Assembly (NCBI GenBank): GCA_030698575.1
Contig: JAUYMQ010000538.1
Location: 1-7,616, forward strand
Reading direction: 5' to 3'
Source of the DNA: Deltaproteobacteria bacterium
Lineage (GTDB): Bacteria > JAUYMQ01
DNA length: 7,616 nt
The notes under the pieces are model-generated. The model did not search any database and had not been told where the DNA came from. It was given only the letters and a program-made list of their open reading frames with translations. This document shows positions 1 to 6,535 of this stretch, in pieces (the first letter of the stretch is position 1; each line of letters begins with the position of its first letter). The position numbers and the translations under genes are program-made.

Positions 1-474
1 GTACTCCCCCACGCCGATCAGGAAGAGCAGTTGGAAGCCCGCGAGCGCAAGGACGGCCGCGAGCGCACCCGCCGCCCCCGGCACCCCCCGCCCGAGCGCC
101 CGCGTCGCCACGAGGAGGGGAAGCAGGATGAGCCAGTTGAAGTGGGTGCTCCGGGCGTCGATCTTCGTTCCAGTAGCCGGGATCTTCGCCCAGAGATGAA
201 CGTAGAACGTCCGGTCCACGAGCGTCACCTGGTGATGGGTGACGCGGGGGGTGAGACGATGGAGCGCCGCGCTGGCCGCGCCGGCGAGGAGCCGCTCGTA
301 GGCCGGCGAAGCAGCGATCCAGAGGGCCCAGCCAAGCAGGTAGGCCAGGACGAAGGCCGCCGTGAAACGCCGGAGATCAAGCCCCCCGGGGGGGTCGCGC
401 GGCGGGGACGGCGCGCCGGGCCCAGAGGAGCCAGAGGAGGACGGCGGCCCCGATGACGACGGACTGCCATACAT
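1..474 (-). CDS. Exosortase H-associated-type membrane protein (partial, runs off left edge)
   Basis: This open frame follows xrtH directly on the minus strand and is still open at base 1, so only the first 158 codons are seen. I translated it by hand. A hydrophobic helix lies near residues 39-55. A soluble stretch follows at about 57-110, containing VTLVDRTFYVHLWAKIPATG. The segment THFNWLILLPLLVATRALG (about 110-128) starts a second helix, and a third lies near 136-156. A short-loop membrane protein with a Thr-His-Phe-Asn motif next to XrtH matches my memory of the exosortase H-associated membrane protein family, whose exact role is unknown. The only in-frame ATG is at 474, preceded by a weak GAGGGAG-like site. 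It would overlap xrtH by 98 bases and give an odd Ser/Pro/Gly-rich N-terminus of about 30 residues, so the true start may be a non-ATG codon nearer 376. Coding is well supported by the helix pattern; the family name is moderately sure. Confidence 0.7.
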   Translation of the reverse strand, partial: MYGSPSSSGPPSSSGSSGPGAPSPPRDPPGGLDLRRFTAAFVLAYLLGWALWIAASPAYERLLAGAASAALHRLTPRVTHHQVTLVDRTFYVHLWAKIPATGTKIDARSTHFNWLILLPLLVATRALGRGVPGAAGALAAVLALAGFQLLFLIGVGEY

Positions 475-943
475 AGATGTGGGCTCCCTCGAAGGCGCCC
501 GGATAGTGGAGGACGATGTAGTACAGGCTCAGGACGCGGATCAGGTTGATGACGAAGATGGCGGCAAAGCCGGCGGCGACGCCGATGAGCTTCGCCCGCA
601 TAGTGCTCGGGAAGGCCAGCACGGCCGAGACGAAGATGATCGTCGCCCAGACGCCGTTGCAGCCGTTGCGCAGCTCGAAGGAGACGCCGCGGCCGGCGAG
701 CCGCGTGCCGCTGGCATGGGCGTCGGTGCCGAGGAGCTGAAGCGTCGCGCTTGACACCTTCGCGATGAACGCCGTGAACGGATTGATCGCCCGCTCGACG
801 ACAGGCGCGTAGATGCTCAGGTAGTAGCCGGCCCCGAGAAACGCTCCGAAGAGCAGGCAGAACACGATCGTCCGCCGGTTCTCGTCCCTTCCGGCCCGCG
901 ATCCCTGCCGCGGGATCGGGGGACGGCCGCCGTTCGGCGCCAT
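377..943 (-). CDS. xrtH: Exosortase, XrtH type (membrane transpeptidase-like sorting enzyme)
   Basis: This 188-residue integral membrane protein belongs to the exosortase/archaeosortase family. These enzymes are proposed to cleave C-terminal sorting signals at the inner membrane and pass the protein on toward the surface. The expected triad is visible: Cys95 in RNGCNGVW, Arg136 in INLIRVLSL, and His155 in FEGAHIYVWQ. Helices lie near residues 25-45, 97-113, 116-145 and 158-175. The short length and the NGCNGV form of the cysteine motif (instead of the ACSGL-like form of EpsH/XrtA) point to XrtH, a type described as specific for IPTL-CTERM signals. The start ATG at 943 lies 12 bases after the upstream lipoprotein gene, with only a weak GCGG-like ribosome site, so translational coupling is likely. 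Oddly, the substrates seen in this window carry classical PEP signals. Membership in the superfamily is very sure; the subtype is fairly sure. Confidence 0.88.
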   Translation of the reverse strand: MAPNGGRPPIPRQGSRAGRDENRRTIVFCLLFGAFLGAGYYLSIYAPVVERAINPFTAFIAKVSSATLQLLGTDAHASGTRLAGRGVSFELRNGCNGVWATIIFVSAVLAFPSTMRAKLIGVAAGFAAIFVINLIRVLSLYYIVLHYPGAFEGAHIYVWQSVVIGAAVLLWLLWARRAVPAARPPRGA

Positions 944-955
944 GCGTCCGCCGCG

Positions 956-1987
956 TCAGCTGCCGGCTGCCGGCGGGGCTTCCTCCGCGGGCGCGGGCGC
1001 GGCCTCCGGCGCCTCGCCTGCCGGCGGTTCACCGGCCGGTTCGCCGGGCTGAGCCTCTCCCAGCTCCTCCAGGATAATCGCGTTCGTGATCTCGTAGGTG
1101 AGCGTCCCCGACATGAAGACGTCGTTCACCAGGAACGCCGGAGTTCCGCGCACGCCGATGGTCTTCCCCTCGTCGACGTTGGCGAGGATGGCCTCGGTCT
1201 GCTCCGCCTCGAGGTAGCACTTGTTGAACGCGTCCATGTCGATGCCTTCGTCCTTCACCTGCTCCCGGCTCTTCTCGAAGACGTTGGTTTGATTAATCAC
1301 GGTCGACTGCGTGTAGTAGAAGTCGTGGAGCTTCCAGAAAAGTTCAGGCTTCTGCACGCGCGCGCACTCGGCGAGAAGCGAGGAGTCCATCGCCCAGTCG
1401 TGGATCTTGAGCGGGTAGTGCTTGTACACCAGCTTCACGCGCCCCTCGTATTCGCGGAGGATCTGATCTATCGCCGGCTGGCTGGCCCGGCAGTAGGGGC
1501 ACTGGAAATCCGAGTACTCGACGATTGTCACTTCCGCGTCGGCATTGCCCCGCACCGGCACGTCCGTGAGCTTGACGTTGTCGAGGTCGACGCGCATGCG
1601 GGGGATTATTCCGAGAGGGAGAATGGACCCCGCGACGGCGAACTTCATGTCGGGGGTGACGGGGAGCCGGCGAACGGCCGATCGTCCCTCGCGGGTCACA
1701 CGCAGCTTCAGCTCCACGAGCCCGGGAACTCCCGTGGGTGCGGCCCCGACGACTTCGATCTTGGTTTCACGCGAAGCCCCCATGGTCAGGCGGACCTTTT
1801 CGATTTCTTCCTCCGCCTTTTTCACCACAGCGTCGAGATCGGCCTCGGCCGAGGGCGCCGCGGACTCGGTAGCGGGAACACCGGCCTCCTTCGCGGGCGA
1901 ACAGGCGGCCAGGGGCGCAAGGGCGAGCGCCGGGACAAGCGCAACGGCCGGCAGGACGCCGGCGATGATCCTGAAACGAGACTGCAT
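956..1987 (-). CDS. DsbA-family thioredoxin-fold lipoprotein (CPYC)
   Basis: This 343-residue protein begins with a lipoprotein signal peptide ending in a lipobox (LAAC, Cys29), so it should be lipid-anchored and face the periplasm. Residues about 35-140 form a family-specific N-terminal part. The DsbA/thioredoxin-like domain spans about 145-312: VEYSDFQCPYC carries the redox pair Cys163/Cys166, and GTP at 281-283 supplies the expected cis-proline. Extra cysteines occur at 208 and 257. The C-terminal 30 residues are a Pro/Ala/Glu-rich tail. The likely role is thiol oxidation, reduction or isomerisation of exported proteins; its direction cannot be read from sequence. The start at 1987 has a strong AGGAGGA site at 1996-2002 (8-base spacer). 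It lies 24 bases after a paralog and 12 bases before the exosortase gene, which suggests it serves the sorting system. The fold assignment is secure; the exact substrate is unknown. Confidence 0.92.
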   Translation of the reverse strand: MQSRFRIIAGVLPAVALVPALALAPLAACSPAKEAGVPATESAAPSAEADLDAVVKKAEEEIEKVRLTMGASRETKIEVVGAAPTGVPGLVELKLRVTREGRSAVRRLPVTPDMKFAVAGSILPLGIIPRMRVDLDNVKLTDVPVRGNADAEVTIVEYSDFQCPYCRASQPAIDQILREYEGRVKLVYKHYPLKIHDWAMDSSLLAECARVQKPELFWKLHDFYYTQSTVINQTNVFEKSREQVKDEGIDMDAFNKCYLEAEQTEAILANVDEGKTIGVRGTPAFLVNDVFMSGTLTYEITNAIILEELGEAQPGEPAGEPPAGEAPEAAPAPAEEAPPAAGS

Positions 1988-2011
1988 CTCTTGGTTCCTC
2001 CTGTGCGGGCT

Positions 2012-2989
2012 TCAGCCCGCGAGCTGACCCGCCTTCTTGAGCTCCTCCTGGATGATCTCCTCGAGAACCGGAAGGGGCTGGTTGCCGATGACCACCACGC
2101 CGTTGATGACGAACGTGGGCGTCGAGGTGAAGCCGTAGTTGATCGCCTCGTTCAGGTCATAGTCGATTCTTGCCTTCGGCTCCTGGCTTTCGACGCAGGC
2201 GTTGAGCTTGCCGATGTCGAGGTCGAGGGTCTTCGCGAAGCTCTCCGTCTTGTCCTTGAAGTTATCCTCATCGAGCCGCTTGGAAGGATCGAAGAAGTAG
2301 TCGTGGAAGTACCAGAACGCTTCCGGCTTCTGCGCCGCGGCGCATTCGGACGTGATGGCGGCGTCATAGGCCCAGGCGTGAAGTTCCGAGAGCGGCATGT
2401 GCTTGAAGACGAGCCGCACCTTGCCATCGTACTTCTTCATGATGGCGTTCACGGTGCGTGAAGCCGCGCCGCAGAAAGGGCACTGAAAGTCGGAATACTC
2501 GGCGATCACGATGGGCGCCGCTTCGGGGCCTTTCGCGGGCCGATCGAGCAGCACCATGTTGCGCGTCTCGACGCGCGCCCGGAACACCTCGCCCACCGTG
2601 TAGACGGGCCCCATCACGAAGTGCTTCGCTTCCGCGTCGAAAAAGAAGGATCGCCGCCCCTGGACGCCGCCCACCTCGATCACGAAATTCGCTTCGAACA
2701 TTCCCGTGTAAGGCGCCTTCTTCACCCACTCGAGCGTCACCTTTGCGGTGCTCGGCACCTTGTTCGTGATGATAAAGTCCTGCATGTTGGCCTGGATCTT
2801 CTCGGCGACTTCCTGCGACTCGGCGTCGAGAGCGACGCGGCCGGGAGGCGGGGTCTGTATTTCGCCTTTCTCCCCCGATCCTTCTCCGCATCCCCAGACG
2901 GCCATGAGCAGGCCGAGCAAGAGGGCAGCGGCGCCGGCCGCACTGCGGCGCGAGCTCCCGGAAATTGCGTAACGTCGAGGCTTGGGCAT
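2012..2989 (-). CDS. DsbA-family thioredoxin-fold lipoprotein (CPFC), first gene of the exosortase operon
   Basis: This 325-residue protein is a diverged paralog of the next gene. From the chosen start, residues 17-34 form a hydrophobic signal ending at a lipobox-like MAVWGC (Cys34; Trp at -2 is unusual). The redox domain has AEYSDFQCPFC with Cys170/Cys173, then HMPLSELHAWAYDA, further cysteines at 216 and 265, and the cis-proline in STPTFVING (Pro291). The N-terminal region of about 50-145 resembles its neighbour's in length and placement, so both share one architecture. The frame stays open to an upstream ATG at 3052, but the ATG at 2989 is preferred: it has an AAGGAGGA site seven bases upstream and puts the signal peptide at the N-terminus. 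It probably opens the operon that ends in the exosortase genes. Two different active-site dipeptides (Pro-Phe, Pro-Tyr) may mean two different redox roles or partners. Confidence 0.92.
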   Translation of the reverse strand: MPKPRRYAISGSSRRSAAGAAALLLGLLMAVWGCGEGSGEKGEIQTPPPGRVALDAESQEVAEKIQANMQDFIITNKVPSTAKVTLEWVKKAPYTGMFEANFVIEVGGVQGRRSFFFDAEAKHFVMGPVYTVGEVFRARVETRNMVLLDRPAKGPEAAPIVIAEYSDFQCPFCGAASRTVNAIMKKYDGKVRLVFKHMPLSELHAWAYDAAITSECAAAQKPEAFWYFHDYFFDPSKRLDEDNFKDKTESFAKTLDLDIGKLNACVESQEPKARIDYDLNEAINYGFTSTPTFVINGVVVIGNQPLPVLEEIIQEELKKAGQLAG

Positions 2990-2996
2990 CGAGTCT

Positions 2997-3004
2997 TCCT
3001 CCTT
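2997..3004 (-). promoter_or_regulatory. Ribosome binding site that fixes the start at 2989
   Basis: AAGGAGGA on the minus strand, seven bases from the ATG at 2989. It decides between this start and the longer in-frame ATG at 3052, which would place 21 charged residues ahead of the lipoprotein signal. Confidence 0.85.
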
Positions 3005-3058
3005 CGTCCCTGTCCGTGTGGTGTGGTGAGATCTAACCCGGTCATTCGTCATCAGCTA

Positions 3059-3145
3059 TTGGGCGTCATCAGACACTGGGCGTCAGAGGACGGACATCAG
3101 ATGACTCAGAAATGACCTGACATCGGATGACCTGACATCGGATGA
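3059..3145. repeat. Short tandem repeats upstream of the DsbA/exosortase operon
   Basis: The unit ATGACCTGACATCGG occurs twice head to tail at 3112-3126 and 3127-3141 and starts again (ATGA). A degenerate relative (GACATCAGATGACT) lies just before, near 3093-3106. The word TGGGCGTCA also occurs twice, at 3059-3067 and 3078-3086. The cluster begins about 70 bases upstream of the operon's first start codon, where a promoter or operator would lie. Whether it binds a regulator or is only slipped sequence cannot be told from the window. Confidence 0.7.
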
Positions 3146-3600
3146 ACCAGGGCTGTACCTGAATGGACTTCGAGCGGTCCGAAGGCCGAGAAGCCTCCCC
3201 TCACAGGCCGGGAAGGCTATCACACCGGCGCGCGCCAGAGTACGCCGCGGGACGAGATTTCTCATCCGGGAGCCGCCGGCCTCGCCCGGCGGCTCCCGGC
3301 GCCATGACACCGCGCCCCTTCGTGGACCACTATTAGAGTGAGGAGAACGGCGCGGGAATACGCCCGAAGCCCGGCAGGGCTGGGAAGCCTGAACCAGAAC
3401 TGTAATAGTCGTTTTATTCAGGAATCCTGCTTCCGGCAAAGTTTTTCTCCCGGATGCAAAGGTTGTCATAAAAAGGGAAAAGTTTTGCCCACCCCGAGGC
3501 ACCCAAAGGGACCGCTGACTGGGCATTTGGTCAGGATTTGAATTTTCTCATTTAGTTTCAGGAGGTTACGGAGGCCCAAAAAGCACCTGTAGCCTGTCAA
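3146..3600. other. Gene-free part of the divergent control region
   Basis: No convincing gene is seen on either strand. The longest frame, on the minus strand at 3083-3526, has no signal, domain or ribosome site and runs through the tandem repeats. The stretch holds the 14-bp inverted repeat described separately. It turns relatively AT-rich from about 3400 to 3600, just upstream of the sigma-54 promoter, which is where activator or IHF-type sites would be expected; I could not identify any. TGCCCA at 3486-3491 and TGGGCA at 3520-3525 form a loose inverted pair of doubtful meaning. Confidence 0.6.
3266..3299. terminator. Perfect 14-bp GC-rich inverted repeat (hairpin), terminator-like without a U tract
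   Basis: CCGGGAGCCGCCGG at 3266-3279 pairs perfectly with 3286-3299 across the six-base loop CCTCGC. No T run follows on either strand, so it is not a textbook intrinsic terminator. It lies between the two divergent units and may insulate them or act as a binding palindrome. The structure is certain; its function is not. Confidence 0.5.
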
Positions 3601-3603
3601 TTT

Positions 3604-3619
3604 TGGCACATGGCTTGCA
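3604..3619 (+). promoter_or_regulatory. Sigma-54 (RpoN) promoter
   Basis: TTGGCACATGGCTTGCA matches the consensus TGGCAC-N5-TTGCA. The invariant GG (3605-3606) and GC (3617-3618) are separated by exactly ten bases. The expected transcript start is near 3630, about 290 bases before the ATG at 3923. Known PEP-CTERM/exosortase systems of the EpsH type are tied to RpoN and the PrsK/PrsR two-component pair, so the site fits the neighbourhood. No sigma-54 activator gene is in the window. Confidence 0.8.
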
Positions 3620-3629
3620 CTATCCGGGG

Positions 3630-3922
3630 TCGGGCTTCATGTGCTGATCCAGCCAGGGGATCTTTTCCCCTGGGGAAGCCGTCAGCAACGGCTCTTTTGG
3701 AAGGGCGACGGAAACTGAAGGGAAAACGCCGGGCCTCCGGGGGAAAAATCGGGGGCGCGGTGGCCGGCAACGGCCAGGTTCCCGACGCGGCCCCGGGCCA
3801 ACCCGAGAGGGGGTGAGCGTCTCTTCCGTATGAATGTTTCTAAGCTAGTAAGGGTAATGAGGGTATCGCTAAGCAAGAAGTCGAAACACTGAGGGTTAAT
3901 CTTCCAAGGAGGTCTAGACCCC
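3630..3922 (+). ncRNA. Long structured 5' leader of the secreted-protein gene, possible cis-regulatory RNA
   Basis: No gene lies here, but the predicted transcript is rich in stem-loops. CCAGGGGA/TCCCCTGG at 3653-3660 and 3666-3673 has a five-base loop. AGCCGT/ACGGCT at 3677-3682 and 3688-3693 is followed by CTTTT, like a weak intrinsic terminator. TGGCCG/CGGCCA at 3761-3776 is closed by a GCAA (GNRA) tetraloop. Further G-runs and C-runs lie between 3720 and 3815. I could not match it to a named riboswitch. A terminator-like hairpin early in the leader suggests attenuation, but this is inference. Confidence 0.45.
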
Positions 3923-5254
3923 ATGAGAAAGCTGACTGCGTTAGTTTTTGCAGTGGCGCTTGTGTTGGGTGGAACGTCAATGGCGTTCGCCCAGGCGACC
4001 TATACGTTTGATACGGTTCGCAGCGCAGGCGCACACGAGATCTGGCCGAACCAGGCCAACTCGCCGAACACGTTCGAAGCGGATGGCGGTCTTCTCGGCC
4101 GCGTGGTGACGACCGCTGGTGGCGCAACGCCGGTTCTGAACCCGGCCGTGGCGAACGCCTGCGAGCTCGCACCGAGCTTTGACTGCTCCGGAACCACCCC
4201 GCCGGTCTTCCTGCTTCCGGCGGGTGCTGCTGAGGGTCCGGCCGGTGCGGGCGGCGGTTCGGAGTGTAACCGCGTTGTCAACGCTTGTAACGCGGCGCCC
4301 ATCCCGAGCGGGGGACACGGCGGCCACTTGAACGAGACCGAGGGTAGCTACAGCTACCTGGTCATCCACACGCCTTCCCAGGGCACGAACCCGGCCGGCA
4401 AAGGCATTGGGTTCTTCACGGGTAGCTATCAGATCGTGCAGCAGCCCTACCTCTGCAACGATTGCCCCGTGGGCGGCGCTGGCAAGGACATCGACAACCA
4501 GCTCGCCATGGACAACACGGGCCCGGGCTCGGTTGCCCAGAGCACCAACGTCACGCTCTGGCTCTCCCAGTCCACCGCGCCCTTCGGCCACGCGCTCGTT
4601 TCTCTCCAGAGCGCGGGTCCCGGGAAGCTCAGCCCCTGCGGCTCCGGCATCGTCTTCCAGGATCTCACTACGGATCTTTGCGTCGACGGTCTGCAGGGTG
4701 GCGTGGGTAACTTCCTCATCCCGGCACAGAAGGTCGTTGCTCGCAACTACTCGGTCAACCTGGCCAACCATTCGGCGTTTGGCGCCAACTCGGGCCTCTG
4801 CAACGCGCCGGACTGCTACGTCGAAAACGTGATCATCCCGGCGGCGCTTACTCAGAACGCCGGAACGCTCAACGTTCAGACGCAGTCGGCCACCAGCGTT
4901 CTTCCTTCGACCGCACCGGGCAGCCTCGCGAACGCGACGGTCGACTCGCTCCTCTTCTTCCTCACCACCCAGCAGCTGGATATGGATGGCGACGGAACCG
5001 AGGACCGGATCGACCCGTGTCCGAACGACCCGGCGAACGGTTGTCTGTTCAACGTGCTCACCAGCTCGGCTTGCCCCGCTGGCACGGTCTTCTGCAACGA
5101 CCTGGCCGGCACACCGGGCTGCTACTCGGCATCCCTCTGCGAGACACGGCGTGACGTCGACCAGAACTGCTTCGTCGATGGCGGTGACCTTAACACCGTT
5201 CAGAACACGCTGTTCTTCAACAACCCGTTCCCGATCGGCCCGTTCGATCCATGA
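3923..5254 (+). CDS. Secreted cysteine-rich protein with TSP3-like and half-dockerin-like calcium motifs
   Basis: This 443-residue protein has a clear Sec signal peptide (MRKLTALVFAVALVLGG...) with a likely cut after AFA or AQA near residues 23-25. The mature part has no named domain that I recognise over about 30-345, but carries 17 cysteines, many in close pairs (Cys80/88, 115/122, 178/181, 293/298, 366/374). Near the end, DMDGDGTEDRIDPC (353-366) is a thrombospondin type 3-like calcium motif, and DVDQNCFVDGGDLNTV (411-426) looks like a single dockerin/F-hand repeat. The protein stops at FPIGPFDP without a PEP-CTERM or other anchor, so it is probably released or held by partners. The start is supported by AAGGAGG at 3906-3912. 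It follows a sigma-54 promoter and long leader and precedes two PEP-CTERM genes, suggesting a surface or matrix role. High disulfide potential makes it a candidate client of the DsbA-like proteins. Confidence 0.88.
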   Translation: MRKLTALVFAVALVLGGTSMAFAQATYTFDTVRSAGAHEIWPNQANSPNTFEADGGLLGRVVTTAGGATPVLNPAVANACELAPSFDCSGTTPPVFLLPAGAAEGPAGAGGGSECNRVVNACNAAPIPSGGHGGHLNETEGSYSYLVIHTPSQGTNPAGKGIGFFTGSYQIVQQPYLCNDCPVGGAGKDIDNQLAMDNTGPGSVAQSTNVTLWLSQSTAPFGHALVSLQSAGPGKLSPCGSGIVFQDLTTDLCVDGLQGGVGNFLIPAQKVVARNYSVNLANHSAFGANSGLCNAPDCYVENVIIPAALTQNAGTLNVQTQSATSVLPSTAPGSLANATVDSLLFFLTTQQLDMDGDGTEDRIDPCPNDPANGCLFNVLTSSACPAGTVFCNDLAGTPGCYSASLCETRRDVDQNCFVDGGDLNTVQNTLFFNNPFPIGPFDP

Positions 5255-5282
5255 TCAGGCTGATCTAAGCGTCATCCCCGAA

Positions 5283-5312
5283 GGGGGCGGTCCCGGAAAC
5301 GGGGCCGCCCCC
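5283..5312 (+). terminator. Strong GC hairpin after the secreted-protein gene
   Basis: Bases 5283-5294 pair with 5301-5312 (12 pairs including one G-T) around the loop GGAAAC, 28 bases after the stop codon. A G-rich tract, not a T run, follows, so termination would be Rho-assisted or partial; mRNA 3' protection is the alternative. It separates the gene from the first PEP-CTERM gene. Confidence 0.5.
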
Positions 5313-5424
5313 GGAAGGGGCGGCGGCGGCAAGCACCAAGGCATCATGATTTGAATGCACGAGTTCCAAACAACCTGAAGCAGAGTAAGCAAGCAGCGCT
5401 TCACTTCACGAAGGAGAAAATCAA

Positions 5425-6063
5425 ATGAGAGTCCGCCATCTGTTGATTGCATCAATGGTGGTATTAGGCCTCGTCATCGCCCCGGTCACGGCCAAGGCCA
5501 TCGTGGTCGACTGGGAGATCGAGGTCCTGGTGAACAACGTCTCGCAGGGCACCGCCAGCTCCGCCGGCGGGATCCTCGACGTGAGCGTTGCCGTGGGCGA
5601 CACCGTACGCTTCATCGTCGGCGTCTCGGCCCTCGGGACGGGCACCCTGACCACCTACACGACGTCCGTCACGTCTGACGATCCGCTCGAGATCGACTAC
5701 ACCATCAACAGCGCCGTCGATCTGACGGGGCTCGGCTTCACGAGCGGCGCGCAGCCGAACGCCACGTTGAACGACGCTTCCCCGGGTGACGGCGCGGTGA
5801 ACGCCAACGCCGGCGCAGTGGCGCAGGTGCTCGACCTCTACCGGCTCGACTACGTCGTGCAGGCAGGCGTCGACAGCACTGCGGGCGTTGACTTCACCGC
5901 TCGCGGTATCATCGTCACGACCGGTGGCGACACCGCCACCACCGGCACCGCCCAGGTTCGCCTGAACGCGGGCGTTGCGGTCCCCGAACCCGCCACGATG
6001 CTGCTCCTCGGCAGCGGTCTGGCAGGCCTCGCGGGCTTCGGCCGGAAGAAGCTCCGAAAGTAA
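5425..6063 (+). CDS. PEP-CTERM sorting-signal protein, copy A
   Basis: This 212-residue exported protein has a signal peptide (1-25, cut after AKA). A mature region of about 26-184 has no cysteine, is rich in Thr, Gly, Val and Asp, and is probably all beta. The C-terminal tripartite sorting signal starts at VPEPATM (186-192), continues as the helix LLLGSGLAGLAGFG, and ends in the basic tail RKKLRK. This is the classical PEP-CTERM form, expected to be cut by an exosortase after the tail lodges in the inner membrane. AAGGAG at 5411-5416 lies eight bases before the ATG. No clear promoter is visible in the 170 bases upstream, so it may be read through from the secreted-protein gene. The core is about 92 percent identical to the copy at 6739. 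The mature domain's function is unknown to me; a surface or extracellular-matrix role is inferred. Confidence 0.92.
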   Translation: MRVRHLLIASMVVLGLVIAPVTAKAIVVDWEIEVLVNNVSQGTASSAGGILDVSVAVGDTVRFIVGVSALGTGTLTTYTTSVTSDDPLEIDYTINSAVDLTGLGFTSGAQPNATLNDASPGDGAVNANAGAVAQVLDLYRLDYVVQAGVDSTAGVDFTARGIIVTTGGDTATTGTAQVRLNAGVAVPEPATMLLLGSGLAGLAGFGRKKLRK

Positions 6064-6083
6064 AGCACTCACTCTGTAGCAAG

Positions 6084-6119
6084 CGAAGGGCAGGTTCCCG
6101 CAAGGGCGCCTGCCCTTCG
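6084..6119 (+). terminator. Terminator-like hairpin after PEP-CTERM copy A
   Basis: CGAAGGGCAGG at 6084-6094 pairs perfectly with 6109-6119, with a nested CCC-GCAA-GGG at 6097-6106. It begins 20 bases after the stop. No long T run follows, so efficiency is uncertain, but its position argues for transcript ending here. Confidence 0.6.
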
Positions 6120-6165
6120 TCCGTTGGGGCCAATGCCCGAACCGCCCCCCTCGGCGGCCACCCCC

Positions 6166-6401
6166 CGCATGTCATCGCGAGGAGCCCCTTCCCGCATGTC
6201 ATTGCGAGGAGCGCAGCGACGAAGCAATCCCCCGGCAGCCCACCCCCCGCATGTCATTGCGAGGAGCCCCTTCCCGCATGTCATTGCGAGGAGCCCCTTC
6301 CGCATGTCATTGCGAGGAGCGAAGCGACGAAGCAATCCCCCGGCAGCCCACCCCCCGCATGTCATTGCGAGGAGGGCCGCAGGCCCGACGAAGCAATCCC
6401 C
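6166..6401. repeat. Mosaic array of six REP-like units, full and half length
   Basis: Six copies start with CGCATGTCAT at 6166, 6193, 6248, 6275, 6301 and 6356. Those at 6193, 6301 and 6356 are full units whose ends ATTGCG and GCAAT form the arms of a hairpin. Those at 6166, 6248 and 6275 stop after GCGAGGAGCCCCTTCC. Spacing is 26-27 bases for short units and 55 for full ones. The last unit has a different tip, GGGCC-GCA-GGCCC. The sequence belongs to a repeat widespread in bacterial genomes that yields the spurious peptide CHCEERSDEAI, from memory. It is mobile-like or REP-like, not coding; the frames crossing it should be ignored. Confidence 0.85.
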
Positions 6402-6508
6402 ACCATCCCGTGAATCGCCCGGCTTCCTGGCGAATCCCAATTCCGGGACATTCGCCCCGCAGCCCCATCCGCATTCCCGCCCGGCCCTCCACCGGTTTGT
6501 GTCAGGAC

Positions 6509-6535
6509 TAAAGTATTCCGCAAGGCTGCCGATGG
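6509..6535 (+). promoter_or_regulatory. Sigma-28 (FliA) type promoter
   Basis: TAAAGTAT (6509-6516), an 11-base spacer, then GCCGATGG (6528-6535) match the flagellar/motility sigma-28 consensus TAAAGTTT-N11-GCCGATAA at all but three of sixteen positions, with the exact usual spacing. The transcript would start near 6542 and lead into PEP-CTERM copy B. It is the only such site I noticed in the window. Confidence 0.65.

Noticed and set aside
1289-2461. 390-codon open frame on the plus strand
   Set aside because: It lies antisense across both DsbA-like genes, has no signal or domain, and is a shadow of GC-rich coding sequence.
3459-3472. Minus-strand sigma-54-like motif (TGACAACCTTTGCA)
   Set aside because: The invariant GG is not kept, and it lies about 470 bases from the operon start.
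3083-3526. 147-codon minus-strand frame upstream of the DsbA operon
   Set aside because: It runs through tandem repeats and the palindrome, lacks a ribosome site, and has the arginine/serine-rich look of noncoding GC-rich DNA.
3977-4771. 264-codon minus-strand frame
   Set aside because: It is antisense to the secreted cysteine-rich protein, which has a signal peptide and good ribosome site.
5087-5103. Second sigma-54-like motif (CTGGCACGGTCTTCTGCA)
   Set aside because: The GG-to-GC gap is eleven bases instead of ten, and it lies inside a coding region.
6166-6401. CRISPR array
   Set aside because: Units are unequal and directly adjoining, without unique spacers of constant length, and no cas gene is near.
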